Shown piece after piece: positions 1 through 5,958 of a stretch of DNA of 12,875 nt. Source of the stretch: CAG-217 sp963642245 (GTDB lineage: Bacteria > Bacillota > Clostridia > Oscillospirales > Acutalibacteraceae). The position numbers were made by a program, and so were the translations under genes. The notes below the pieces were generated by a model. It ran no database searches. It was not told the DNA's origin and saw nothing but the letters and a program-made list of their open reading frames with translations. Every line of letters begins with the position of its first letter. Within the stretch, counting starts at the first letter, position 1. The stretch spans positions 1 through 12,875 of the forward strand of contig CAVIFY010000052.1 in the NCBI GenBank assembly GCA_963642245.1, in the 5' to 3' direction.

Positions 1-1
1 G

Positions 2-757
2 GGTCACCCGGAGCAGTCCGCCCACCGCTTGCTTGGCGCTGTGCCGATCATACAGACAGCACAGGCGATAGACGGTATAAATGGCCGTGATGATCGCCAG
101 CATATAGAAGAAGTAGAAGTTGCTGATAGCCGCTAAAAAGACGGTGACGATGAGCAGATAGGGCCGCCGCTTGGCAAGCACCTGCTCTACGCCTAAAAGC
201 AGCAGGGGCAGGTACACCATAGGCAGGGCAAAGAACGGGTGCCGCGCCACTAAAAGAAAGCTGTAAGTGAAGAACACATAGCACACGCTGCCCACGGCAA
301 CAGCCAGGGGTGCGCCTTGCTTTTTATACCGGCAAAAGGCGCCAAAGCCCAGCCCGGCCAGGTACAGCCGGAACAGGGACAAAAAGCTGTACAGGTACAC
401 GGCGTACCGGGTGGGGCAGGCAATGCTCAGCAGGTCCAGCGGGTCGCCGATCACATAGTAGTGCAGGGTGGTGAGTATATCGCCGCCGTAGCCCAGGCTA
501 AAGTTCCATTGGGGCAGCACCAGGTGGTGCTCCGTCAGCAGTGTGCGGATCACCTCACGACCGTATTGCCCAAAGTAGACAAAGGCGGGAAAGTGCTGTT
601 TCCACCCATCGCCGGTAGAGATCAGACTGCGCCCGGTGCGGGCGAACCACACATAAATACAGGCGCTGCAAATCAAAAAGGCGGCGGTGTACAACAAAAA
701 GTATGTACTGCGTTTGGATATGCCACGGTGTGTGGCATTGTTTTTGTGCATTTTCAT
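2..757 (-). CDS. yfhO: YfhO-family polytopic membrane protein, N-terminal 252 residues (partial, runs off left edge)
   Basis: The minus-strand frame is open from an ATG at 757 to the window edge, so only about the first 30% of a protein usually 800-900 residues long is present. Recognisable family features are an N-terminal membrane helix (about residues 18-38), the luminal-type motif GDGWKQHFPAF (49-59), WNFSLGYGGDILTTLHYYVIGDP (84-106, split here by description), RHPFFALPMVYLPLLLLGVE (172-191) and AISNFYFFYML (210-220). Known family members such as B. subtilis YfhO and Listeria GtlB act on the outer membrane face, moving sugars from undecaprenyl-phosphate carriers onto teichoic acid; that role here is inferred. 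It is divergent from a GtrA-type flippase, which fits. ATG 757 follows a purine-rich AGAAGAGAG stretch; a GTG at 775 in frame is an alternative start. Family confidence is high, substrate unknown. Confidence 0.85.
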   Translation of the reverse strand, partial: MKMHKNNATHRGISKRSTYFLLYTAAFLICSACIYVWFARTGRSLISTGDGWKQHFPAFVYFGQYGREVIRTLLTEHHLVLPQWNFSLGYGGDILTTLHYYVIGDPLDLLSIACPTRYAVYLYSFLSLFRLYLAGLGFGAFCRYKKQGAPLAVAVGSVCYVFFTYSFLLVARHPFFALPMVYLPLLLLGVEQVLAKRRPYLLIVTVFLAAISNFYFFYMLAIITAIYTVYRLCCLYDRHSAKQAVGGLLRVT

Positions 758-793
758 TTTTCTCTCTTCTTTCACATAGATTAAACGGCCTAC

Positions 794-822
794 ATTATAA
801 TCCCGCACCCGCAGGAAGTCAA
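794..822 (-). promoter_or_regulatory. sigma-A promoter P1 of the YfhO gene
   Basis: On the minus strand, TTGACT (822-817) and a perfect TATAAT (799-794) are separated by exactly 17 bases. Transcription would begin near 787, leaving a leader of about 30 bases before the ATG at 757. This is one of the best promoter matches in the window. Confidence 0.8.
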
Positions 823-853
823 GGGCGGTCCTCTATATATAATGTATATCGCC

Positions 854-882
854 ATTTTACCACAAGGGGTGGGGCAATGCAA
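854..882 (-). promoter_or_regulatory. Second, upstream extended -10 promoter P2 of the YfhO gene
   Basis: On the minus strand, TTGCAT (882-877) lies 17 bases from TAAAAT (859-854), and the -10 is preceded by TGG, the extended -10 arrangement. It sits about 60 bases upstream of P1 and points the same way. Its 15-base core (852-866) is identical to the promoter of the symporter gene at 11501-11515. Confidence 0.5.
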
Positions 883-987
883 CCGTTTGGGCCCATCCGG
901 GCGTATTAAGATTTGGCAAAGTTTGTAAAAAGCGGGTCAGTTATTTTTGTTTTGTGTCATTTGTAAGTTAAGTTCCTGTAAAGTGCC

Positions 988-1016
988 TTGCAGTCGGTGC
1001 ACAGACGGCGTATGCT
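988..1016 (+). promoter_or_regulatory. Weak candidate promoter for the GtrA gene
   Basis: TTGCAG (988-993) and TATGCT (1011-1016) are 17 bases apart, but each matches the sigma-A consensus only partly. An 11-base dyad, TGCTG-A-CAGCA (1013-1023), overlaps the -10 and the expected start site. The rest of the 319-base intergenic stretch (758-1076) holds the two leftward promoters and T-rich sequence; I see no gene or clear RNA in it. Confidence 0.3.
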
Positions 1017-1076
1017 GACAGCAGAAACAAAAAGACAACAACAAACACCCGAAAGCGAGAAAGGCAAGGTTATTGT

Positions 1077-1631
1077 ATGAAAGAAAAATGGGTCGCTTTT
1101 ACAAAGAAACACGCAGAGATTTGGAAGTTTATCAAGTTTACATTTACCGGGGCCAGCACCTCGGTGCTGGAGTTGGCGGTATTCGCCTTTTTGCAGTATG
1201 TGGTATTTAAGAGCATGAACACCACCCCGGTCACGGACAATGCGGTGCTGCATTTCCTGGGGATCCAGTATAAGGGCTATATGTACTCCTACGCCATCAG
1301 CGCCATTATCGGCTACGCGGCGGCGTATGTGATGAACCGCAAGCTCACTTTCCAGGCAGATGCCAACCCGGTGCTGTCCACCATTCTTTACACCATTATG
1401 GTGGTGTGCACCATCACCTTTAACACCTGGTTCGGTGCGTACCTGGGCACCATCGTTACCAATCACCACTGGGACAGCGTGTTTATCACCCTGCTCACCA
1501 AACTGCTGGTGATGACCGTACCCACCCTGTGGACTTATCCGCTGAACCGCTTTGTCATCCACCGCAAAAAGAAGGCCAAGGTGGAGCCGCTGCCGGAGAG
1601 CGCAGATACCCCTGCCGGTGCGGCTGCCTAA
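1077..1631 (+). CDS. GtrA-family polyprenyl-phosphate sugar flippase
   Basis: This 184-residue protein has four predicted membrane helices (about 20-44, 69-87, 100-122 and 135-155), a basic N-terminus and a basic, then Ala/Pro/Glu-rich C-terminal tail from residue 163. The family hallmark NRKLTF is at 87-92, with a second related NRF at 157-159. GtrA/GtcA proteins are thought to flip undecaprenyl-phosphate-linked sugars across the cytoplasmic membrane for glycosylation of teichoic acid or O-antigen. Its length is slightly above the usual 120-170. ATG 1077 is chosen because AAGG (1066-1069) lies 7 bases upstream. It is divergent from a YfhO-family gene, the known partner class, and has its own terminator, so it looks monocistronic. 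The sugar and acceptor cannot be told from sequence. Confidence 0.88.
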   Translation: MKEKWVAFTKKHAEIWKFIKFTFTGASTSVLELAVFAFLQYVVFKSMNTTPVTDNAVLHFLGIQYKGYMYSYAISAIIGYAAAYVMNRKLTFQADANPVLSTILYTIMVVCTITFNTWFGAYLGTIVTNHHWDSVFITLLTKLLVMTVPTLWTYPLNRFVIHRKKKAKVEPLPESADTPAGAAA

Positions 1632-1636
1632 CGGCT

Positions 1637-1657
1637 AAAGAGGGCAGCGCCCTTTTT
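1637..1657 (+). terminator. Rho-independent terminator after the GtrA gene
   Basis: Six bases past the stop codon, AGGGC (1641-1645) pairs with GCCCT (1649-1653) around an AGC loop. The stem extends through AAAG/TTTT, and a run of five T forms the tail. Confidence 0.65.
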
Positions 1658-1749
1658 AGATATACCCCTGCTCGGTGCATTTTTTGTTTTGATCTGACTC
1701 CCCGTCGATCACCGGATTTTGTTTTGTTCTGTACCGGGCACCCTCTTCG

Positions 1750-1786
1750 GAGCAGGCGCCGTCACCCCGGCGCTTGCTCTTTCTCT
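1750..1786 (+). terminator. Second strong hairpin with T-rich tail, upstream of the HAD gene
   Basis: GAGCAGGCGCCG (1750-1761) pairs with CGGCGCTTGCTC (1768-1779), a 12-base-pair stem with one G-T pair and a 6-base loop, followed by a C-interrupted T tract. It could be a backup terminator for GtrA, or a structure controlling read-through into the HAD operon. Its 3' arm overlaps the -35 of the HAD promoter. Confidence 0.55.
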
Positions 1787-1802
1787 CTATTTGGCTTATA
1801 CT
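1774..1802 (+). promoter_or_regulatory. Promoter of the HAD/metallophosphoesterase operon
   Basis: TTGCTC (1774-1779) and TATACT (1797-1802) are 17 bases apart, about 30 bases before the start codon. The -10 is a 5/6 match and the -35 is weak. The -35 hexamer is the end of the 3' arm of the preceding hairpin. Confidence 0.5.
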
Positions 1803-1833
1803 GGTGAAAAACCGGTAAGGAGAACAGACTGTT

Positions 1834-2665
1834 ATGACAAGACCCAAATTGGTGGCTTTTGATTTAGACGATACGCTTATTGGCAGCGACGGCCGGATCG
1901 CCCCGGCCAACTTCCGCGCGCTGGAGCAGCTNNNNNNNNNNAGCGGGCGTGACCGCTGCGGCGGTGACCGGGCGCACCTTTTATGAAATGCCCGCAGAGC
2001 TGCGGTTCAACCCGCTGGTGCCCTATGCGGTGTACGGCGACGGCGCTGCGGCGGTGAATGCGGCAGGGGAGACCCTCTTTTCCAGCTATTACAGCCGGGA
2101 AAAGGCGCTGGCCGTGCTGCACCTGCTACGGCAGTACGATACCATGATCGAGGTGTTCTACGGCGGGCGGCCTTATGCCCCGGCGGATAAGCTGGACCCG
2201 GCCGCCTATGACTACTACCGCATTGAGCCGGTGTATCACCCAGTAATGGCGGAGAGCCGGGTGCCCTGCACGGACTTAGAGGCGCTGCTGGCCGGGGAAG
2301 AAAAAACGGAGATGTTCAATATCTTCTTCCACCTGGACGAGGAGCGCCGGGCGTTCATAGACCGGGCGGCGGAGCTGTTTCCGGAGCTGATCTGCACCTA
2401 TTCTATGCAGAGCAATTTGGAGATCCTGCGCCGGGGGGTGGACAAGGGCAGCGCCCTGCAAAAACTGGCGGAGCGCCTGGGGCTTGCCCCGGAGCAGGTG
2501 ATCGCCGTGGGCGACAGCCGCAACGATCTGTCTATGATCCGCTACGCCGGCACCGGGCTGGCGGTAGCCAACGCCTGTGACGAACTTAAACAGGCGGCAA
2601 ACGCTGTGGCGTGCACCTCCGACGCGGGCGTGCTCAGCTATATTTATCATCATTTTGTAGAGTAA
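1834..2665 (+). CDS. Cof-type HAD-IIB phosphatase, interrupted by an assembly gap
   Basis: The protein begins with the HAD nucleophile motif FDLDDTL (residues 9-15; D10 nucleophile, D12 general acid). It continues to ALEQL, meets the N run, and resumes as AGVTAAAVTGRT, the family's motif II region. Motif III lysine lies in VDKGSALQKL and motif IV is GDSRND; the mid-protein cap is of the C2B class. Expected length is about 275 residues, normal for Cof-like phosphatases of sugar phosphates, nucleotides or phosphorylated cofactors; the substrate is unknown. ATG 1834 has AAGGAG (1817-1822) 11 bases upstream. The 5' part and the 3' part lie in different frames as written because 10 N is not the true gap length, so this is probably an intact gene. 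It is followed after 15 bases by a metallophosphoesterase gene in the same operon. Confidence 0.85.
1932..1941. other. Assembly gap of 10 N inside the HAD gene
   Basis: Ten N separate two halves of one HAD domain. Keeping one reading frame needs a gap whose length is a multiple of three. Family spacing (two residues between the ALEQL leucine and AGV) suggests six missing bases. Confidence 0.9.
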
Positions 2666-2680
2666 AGCGAGGTTATTCCT

Positions 2681-3934
2681 TTGGTATTCTGGATCATTCT
2701 CGGCGTGGTGGCGGCTGTGGTGCTGCTCACCGTGCTGGTCAACGGCATTTTGGCGCTTTTGCAGCTGCGGTATGTGGCGGGCATTGCGCCGGTACAGTAC
2801 AAAAATCAGTTGCAGCCCCAACGGTCGGACGGCCGATGGGTGTTTACCGCGGATCGGGATTTTCGTGTTATGCAGCTGACGGATGTGCATATTGGCGGCG
2901 GCTGGATGAGCTTTTTCAAAGATCGGCGGGCCATTGACTGCGTGGTGCGTATGGTCACCGCAGAGCAGCCGGACCTGGTGGCCGTGACCGGCGATATTGC
3001 CTACCCGGTGCCGTTCCAGTCCGGTACATTCAATAACAAAACCGCCGCCCGCCTGTTTGGCCGGGTGATGCAGAACCTGGGCGTGTACTGGGCGCCGGTG
3101 CTGGGCAATCACGATACCGAGTCTTACGCGGTGTACAGCCGCCACTATATCGGCAAATATTATCAGCACCAGAAGTTCGCCCAAGGCGGCAGCAAGCCCT
3201 ACTGCCTGTTCCGCTCCGGGCCGGAGCGGGTGGACGGCGTGGGCAACTACACTGTGGCGGTAGAGAACAGCCGCGGCGTTGTGACCCAGGCGCTGTTCTT
3301 TACGGACACCGGCAGCTATGTGGACGGCGACTACCTGGGCTTTATGTGGAAGTATGACGGTATGCACAAGAACCAAATGGACTGGTACAGAGGTGAGGTA
3401 GAGGCCCTGACTGTCCACAACCGGGCGCTGGGCGCACCAATGCCAAAGAGCCTGATGTTCTTCCACATTCCCATTGCTCAGTACAAGACTGCGTGGGACG
3501 CCTATAAAGAGAACGGCTACAAAGATACAGCAGATGTGCAGGTGCACTACGGCGGTATCGGCGAAAAGGGCGGCCTGTTCCCCAGTCTGCACCCGGACAA
3601 TGTGTTTGACACCTTGCAGCAGCTGGGTAGCACCCGGGGCACATTCTGCGGCCACGACCACCTGAACAATCTGTCCGTTACCTACAAGGGTATTCGGCTC
3701 ACCTACGGCCTGTCCGTAGATTACCTGGCCTATATCGGCATAAAGAATTACGGCGCCCAGCGGGGCTTTACCCGCATTACCGTGCGCCCGGACGGCAGCT
3801 TTGACTGCCAACCGGTGTCCTACTACCAAAAGCCCTATTGGAATGGGGAAGAACAGGTGCAAATGACCCCTTACTATCCGTCGGAGAAGAACCCGAACGC
3901 CTACCCGGCAGACTACAAAGCACCAACAGCGTAA
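2681..3934 (+). CDS. Membrane-anchored calcineurin-like metallophosphoesterase
   Basis: This 417-residue protein has a single N-terminal membrane helix (about 3-29) and then a metallophosphoesterase domain carrying the dinuclear-metal motifs: DVH (D68, H70), GDIA (D105), GNHD (142-145), FFHIP (H262) and GHDH (324-327). The basic residues around 30-43 after the helix leave the orientation uncertain, but related anchored enzymes act at the membrane or outside the cell. The substrate (nucleotide, phospholipid headgroup or other phosphoester) cannot be read from the sequence. The start is a TTG at 2681 with GCGAGG 8 bases upstream; no upstream ATG in this frame gives a better start and the hydrophobic helix begins immediately. 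It lies 15 bases after the HAD phosphatase, so the two are probably co-transcribed. A bidirectional terminator follows. Confidence 0.85.
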   Translation: MVFWIILGVVAAVVLLTVLVNGILALLQLRYVAGIAPVQYKNQLQPQRSDGRWVFTADRDFRVMQLTDVHIGGGWMSFFKDRRAIDCVVRMVTAEQPDLVAVTGDIAYPVPFQSGTFNNKTAARLFGRVMQNLGVYWAPVLGNHDTESYAVYSRHYIGKYYQHQKFAQGGSKPYCLFRSGPERVDGVGNYTVAVENSRGVVTQALFFTDTGSYVDGDYLGFMWKYDGMHKNQMDWYRGEVEALTVHNRALGAPMPKSLMFFHIPIAQYKTAWDAYKENGYKDTADVQVHYGGIGEKGGLFPSLHPDNVFDTLQQLGSTRGTFCGHDHLNNLSVTYKGIRLTYGLSVDYLAYIGIKNYGAQRGFTRITVRPDGSFDCQPVSYYQKPYWNGEEQVQMTPYYPSEKNPNAYPADYKAPTA

Positions 3935-3938
3935 AAGA

Positions 3939-3972
3939 AAAAGGAGCGGTACTTGCAGGTACTGCTCCTTTT
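3939..3972. terminator. Bidirectional terminator between convergent operons
   Basis: AAAAGGAGCGGTAC (3939-3952) and GTACTGCTCCTTTT (3959-3972) form a 14-base-pair stem with one G-T pair and a TTGCAG loop. The A and T runs at the ends supply a T tail in either direction. It serves both the metallophosphoesterase gene on the plus strand and the S4-domain gene on the minus strand, which converge here. Confidence 0.85.
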
Positions 3973-3986
3973 GCTATGCGTTTGAT

Positions 3987-4721
3987 TTAATACACTTCTA
4001 CCGGCACCACCAGCCGGTCTTTTTTGGTGCGGCGCAGGGGCGCACCGGCGGTAAAGCGGCCGTGGCCCCGCACGGAGATCTTATCTCCTGGCTGCACAGT
4101 GTGGGCACGGTTTTCTATACACCGGCCGTTGACGAACACCTTTTGCTGCAAAAAGTATTTGTCCGCGCTGCTGCGGGAAAGATCATACACTGCGCCCACC
4201 AGCACATCCAGCCGCAGGGAGGGTACGATCACTTCTCTCTCCTCCGGTTGGGGTAGCAGGTGCGGGGGCAGGCTGTCCGCTCGGGTGCAGGTCACCTCCG
4301 TGTGGCGCACCCGGTGCAACTGGCTCTCAATATAATCCGCCATACCTGCGGTGCAAAAGAGATAGGCCCCTTTGCCGCAGGGGAGAATATCGCCCAGCAC
4401 CCGCCGCTCCAACCCAAGGCCCATTAAGGTGCCCAGGTAGTCCCGGTGGGTCAGCTCTTCGGCAAATTTCTCCTGCTTGGGCGCAATGTGCAGGCAGGTG
4501 ATGGGGTAGTCCGTCGGCTCCGGCACCGGGCCAAAGGCGGCTATTACCCGCTCGGCACCGTCAAATCCGCCGTAGGTGGGCACCGGCTGTGGGCCGGTCA
4601 CCTCTGCCAGCAGGCTTTGCTCCTCCAGACCTAAAAAATCCGTATAGACCGTGTACCCGCCAAAGGTGCCGCGGTTTTGCAGCTCTGCCAGCCGCTTTTT
4701 GATCTGCTGTGCCTGATCCAT
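3987..4721 (-). CDS. ylmH: YlmH-like S4-domain RNA-binding protein
   Basis: The 244-residue protein has the YlmH layout: an N-terminal domain containing THRDYLGTLMGLGLERRVLG (91-110) followed by DI, then a C-terminal S4 RNA-binding domain (about 168-225) with SRSSADKYF, VNGR and PGDKISVRG. YlmH of B. subtilis lies near the division genes and has been connected with ribosome-associated quality control, where it binds 50S-tRNA complexes; the same role here is inferred from family. The start is ATG 4721, overlapping the upstream gene's stop as TGATG, which implies translational coupling. A longer frame reaching 4823 lies inside the upstream gene and begins with arginine-rich sequence unlike the family, so I reject it. 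Unusually, it is not in a division-gene cluster here but with a zinc-ribbon protein and a phosphodiesterase. Confidence 0.85.
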   Translation of the reverse strand: MDQAQQIKKRLAELQNRGTFGGYTVYTDFLGLEEQSLLAEVTGPQPVPTYGGFDGAERVIAAFGPVPEPTDYPITCLHIAPKQEKFAEELTHRDYLGTLMGLGLERRVLGDILPCGKGAYLFCTAGMADYIESQLHRVRHTEVTCTRADSLPPHLLPQPEEREVIVPSLRLDVLVGAVYDLSRSSADKYFLQQKVFVNGRCIENRAHTVQPGDKISVRGHGRFTAGAPLRRTKKDRLVVPVEVY

Positions 4722-5368
4722 CAGTACAGGCCGCCCAGCACGCTGGCGGAGAATACGGTGAACATTAAGATACCCACGATCAGGGCAACGGCAAAGATGG
4801 CGGTGGACACGCCGATGGCCCACTTGGCAATGTTCGTGGCGCTGCGGGCCTTTTCGCTGCCGGTGATCTCATAGGCCTGGCGGCCGTTTGACAGGGCAAT
4901 GCCGCCCATGATCCAGCCAAACAGCGGGCCTAAGAGGATCCCTAAGATCAGGCCGATAATGGCCAGTATGTAGGCGTTGTCCGCCTTTTCCATCATTTGG
5001 CGGTACTGGGCTTCGTTCACCGGCACACCGTAAGGGGGCTGGTAAGGGTTGCCCCAGTTGTTGTAGCCGGTGTTATATGCCTGCTCCCCATAGGCCGTTT
5101 GGTCCTGGTTGTAATTCTGTTGGCCGTAAGCGTCGCCCTGGGGTTGGCCGTACGCCTGCTGACCGTAGGGGTCACCCTGGGGCTGGCTGTACGCCTGCTG
5201 ACCGTAGGGATCGCCTTGGGGTTGGCTGTATGCCTGCTGACCGTAGGGATCGCCTTGGGTTTGCGCGTTCTGCTGTGCGGTGTAGTTTTCGCCGGTGGCG
5301 GTGTGGCACACCGGGCATTCTGTGGCGCCGGGAGCCAGGGGCTGGCCGCAATGTTTGCAATAAGTCAT
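4721..5368 (-). CDS. Zinc-ribbon membrane protein with Gly/Tyr/Gln-rich tandem repeats
   Basis: This 215-residue protein has three parts. Residues 4-21 form a short zinc ribbon with two CxxC pairs (C4, C7, C18, C21). Residues 38-89 hold four copies of a 13-residue repeat, QGDPYGQQAYSQP, the first two identical and the last two drifting, then a degenerate Tyr/Asn/Gln-rich stretch to about 110. Residues 132-160 and 183-208 are hydrophobic segments separated by a charged loop, resembling the small membrane domain of DUF4190-type proteins. The likely topology has the zinc ribbon and repeats in the cytoplasm; the function is unknown. ATG 5368 has AGAGG 8 bases upstream. It sits 31 bases after the YfcE-like gene and overlaps the S4 gene by one base, so the three form an operon. 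Confidence 0.75.
   Translation of the reverse strand: MTYCKHCGQPLAPGATECPVCHTATGENYTAQQNAQTQGDPYGQQAYSQPQGDPYGQQAYSQPQGDPYGQQAYGQPQGDAYGQQNYNQDQTAYGEQAYNTGYNNWGNPYQPPYGVPVNEAQYRQMMEKADNAYILAIIGLILGILLGPLFGWIMGGIALSNGRQAYEITGSEKARSATNIAKWAIGVSTAIFAVALIVGILMFTVFSASVLGGLY
5102..5257 (-). repeat. Four tandem 39-base coding repeats
   Basis: Four in-frame 39-base units encode residues 38-89 of the zinc-ribbon membrane protein. Units 1 and 2 (5219-5257 and 5180-5218) encode identical peptides, unit 3 (5141-5179) differs by one residue, and unit 4 (5102-5140) is more diverged. The gradient suggests growth by duplication from the N-terminal side of the block. Confidence 0.9.
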
Positions 5369-5399
5369 GGGTTCTACCTCTTTCCTTTGAAGATCGTGT

Positions 5400-5861
5400 T
5401 TATAACCGGCAGGGCAGCAGCATAATGCCGCCGGGGGTAATGTCTACCATACCGTAGCGGCCCTCTGCCACCGCGCCGGGGTTCATTAGGTATAAGCCGT
5501 CCCGGTAGTCGGTCAGCTGCTGATGGGTGTGGCCAAACAGGCAAATGTCTGCGTGGGCGTCCCGGGCAGCCTGTTCCAGTTCTGCCAGACCGAACTTCAC
5601 ATGGAACGGGTGGCCGTGGGTATAAAGCACCGTTTTGTCGCCCAGCTTGGCTGTGCCCCAGGCGGGCAGGTCGCTGCCCCAGTCGCAATTACCGGCCACT
5701 TGCAGAATATGCAGTTGGGGGTACAGCATACGCACATTTTCCAAATCATTCTCGCCGTCGCCGAGAAAGAGCAGCACATCGCTGTCCTCCCTGTGCAGCT
5801 CCACAATATCCAGCAGATTGCCTGCGGCTCGGTGGGAGTCCGAGGTGACCAGTAAGCGCAT
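5400..5861 (-). CDS. YfcE/MJ0936-type metallophosphoesterase (phosphodiesterase)
   Basis: A compact 153-residue single-domain metallophosphoesterase with all expected motifs: SDSH (7-10; D8, H10), GDGEND (34-39), GNCD (57-60), THGH (81-84), GHTH (110-113) and NPGA (127-130). The length is typical of the YfcE/MJ0936 family (150-190), whose members hydrolyse phosphodiesters with Mn2+ or similar metals; the physiological substrate is generally unknown. It is cytoplasmic, with no signal peptide. ATG 5861 begins the conserved beta strand MRLLVTSD; a purine-rich AAAGGCGGGG lies just upstream. An ATG at 5865 is out of frame. It is first in the three-gene minus-strand operon and is unrelated in architecture to the larger anchored enzyme at 2681-3934. 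Confidence 0.9.
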   Translation of the reverse strand: MRLLVTSDSHRAAGNLLDIVELHREDSDVLLFLGDGENDLENVRMLYPQLHILQVAGNCDWGSDLPAWGTAKLGDKTVLYTHGHPFHVKFGLAELEQAARDAHADICLFGHTHQQLTDYRDGLYLMNPGAVAEGRYGMVDITPGGIMLLPCRL

Positions 5862-5882
5862 TCATAATCCCCGCCTTTCTGC

Positions 5883-5900
5883 ATACTATGTACTGAGTAT
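5883..5900. promoter_or_regulatory. Imperfect dyad between two divergent operons, possible operator
   Basis: ATACT (5883-5887) and AGTAT (5896-5900) are inverted around a central GTAC (5890-5893), so 7 of 9 base pairs are symmetric. It covers the minus-strand -10 and lies where a plus-strand promoter for the small-gene cluster should be. TATAAC at 5898-5903 is a possible plus-strand -10, but no good -35 accompanies it. Confidence 0.35.
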
Positions 5901-5924
5901 AACATATCTGCGCGGCCACGGCAA
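5896..5924 (-). promoter_or_regulatory. Sigma-A promoter of the YfcE / zinc-ribbon / YlmH operon
   Basis: On the minus strand, TTGCCG (5924-5919) and TATACT (5901-5896) are 17 bases apart, with TGT just before the -10 (extended -10). The start site would be near 5889, leaving a leader of about 28 bases. The -10 overlaps an 18-base imperfect dyad at 5883-5900. Confidence 0.7.
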
Positions 5925-5958
5925 GCGGCTTTGCAGATGGAAAAGAGGAGCGCGTTTT

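Noticed and set aside
758..1076. Small coding gene or structured RNA in the 319-base divergent intergenic region
   Set aside because: Short frames here lack ribosome binding sites and conserved-looking sequence, and I see no extended stem structure; promoters account for the visible signals.
1880..2665. Treating the HAD gene as starting at an ATG at 1880
   Set aside because: The first 17 residues in that frame are unrelated to HAD proteins, while the 1834 frame gives the correct DxD motif; the frame change is explained by the N run.
2276..3862. Long antisense open frame of 528 codons on the minus strand opposite the HAD and metallophosphoesterase genes
   Set aside because: It spans two clear plus-strand enzyme genes, has histidine/valine-rich composition without any domain, and no promoter or ribosome binding site fits it. 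It is a by-product of codon bias in G+C-rich genes.
3987..4823. Longer start for the S4-domain protein at 4823
   Set aside because: The extra 34 residues lie within the upstream gene, are Arg/His-rich and unlike the family; ATG 4721 gives the normal YlmH N-terminus and a stop-start overlap.
5102..5257. Tandem 39-base units as a possible CRISPR array
   Set aside because: The units are contiguous, in frame, without unique spacers, and encode a coherent peptide repeat.
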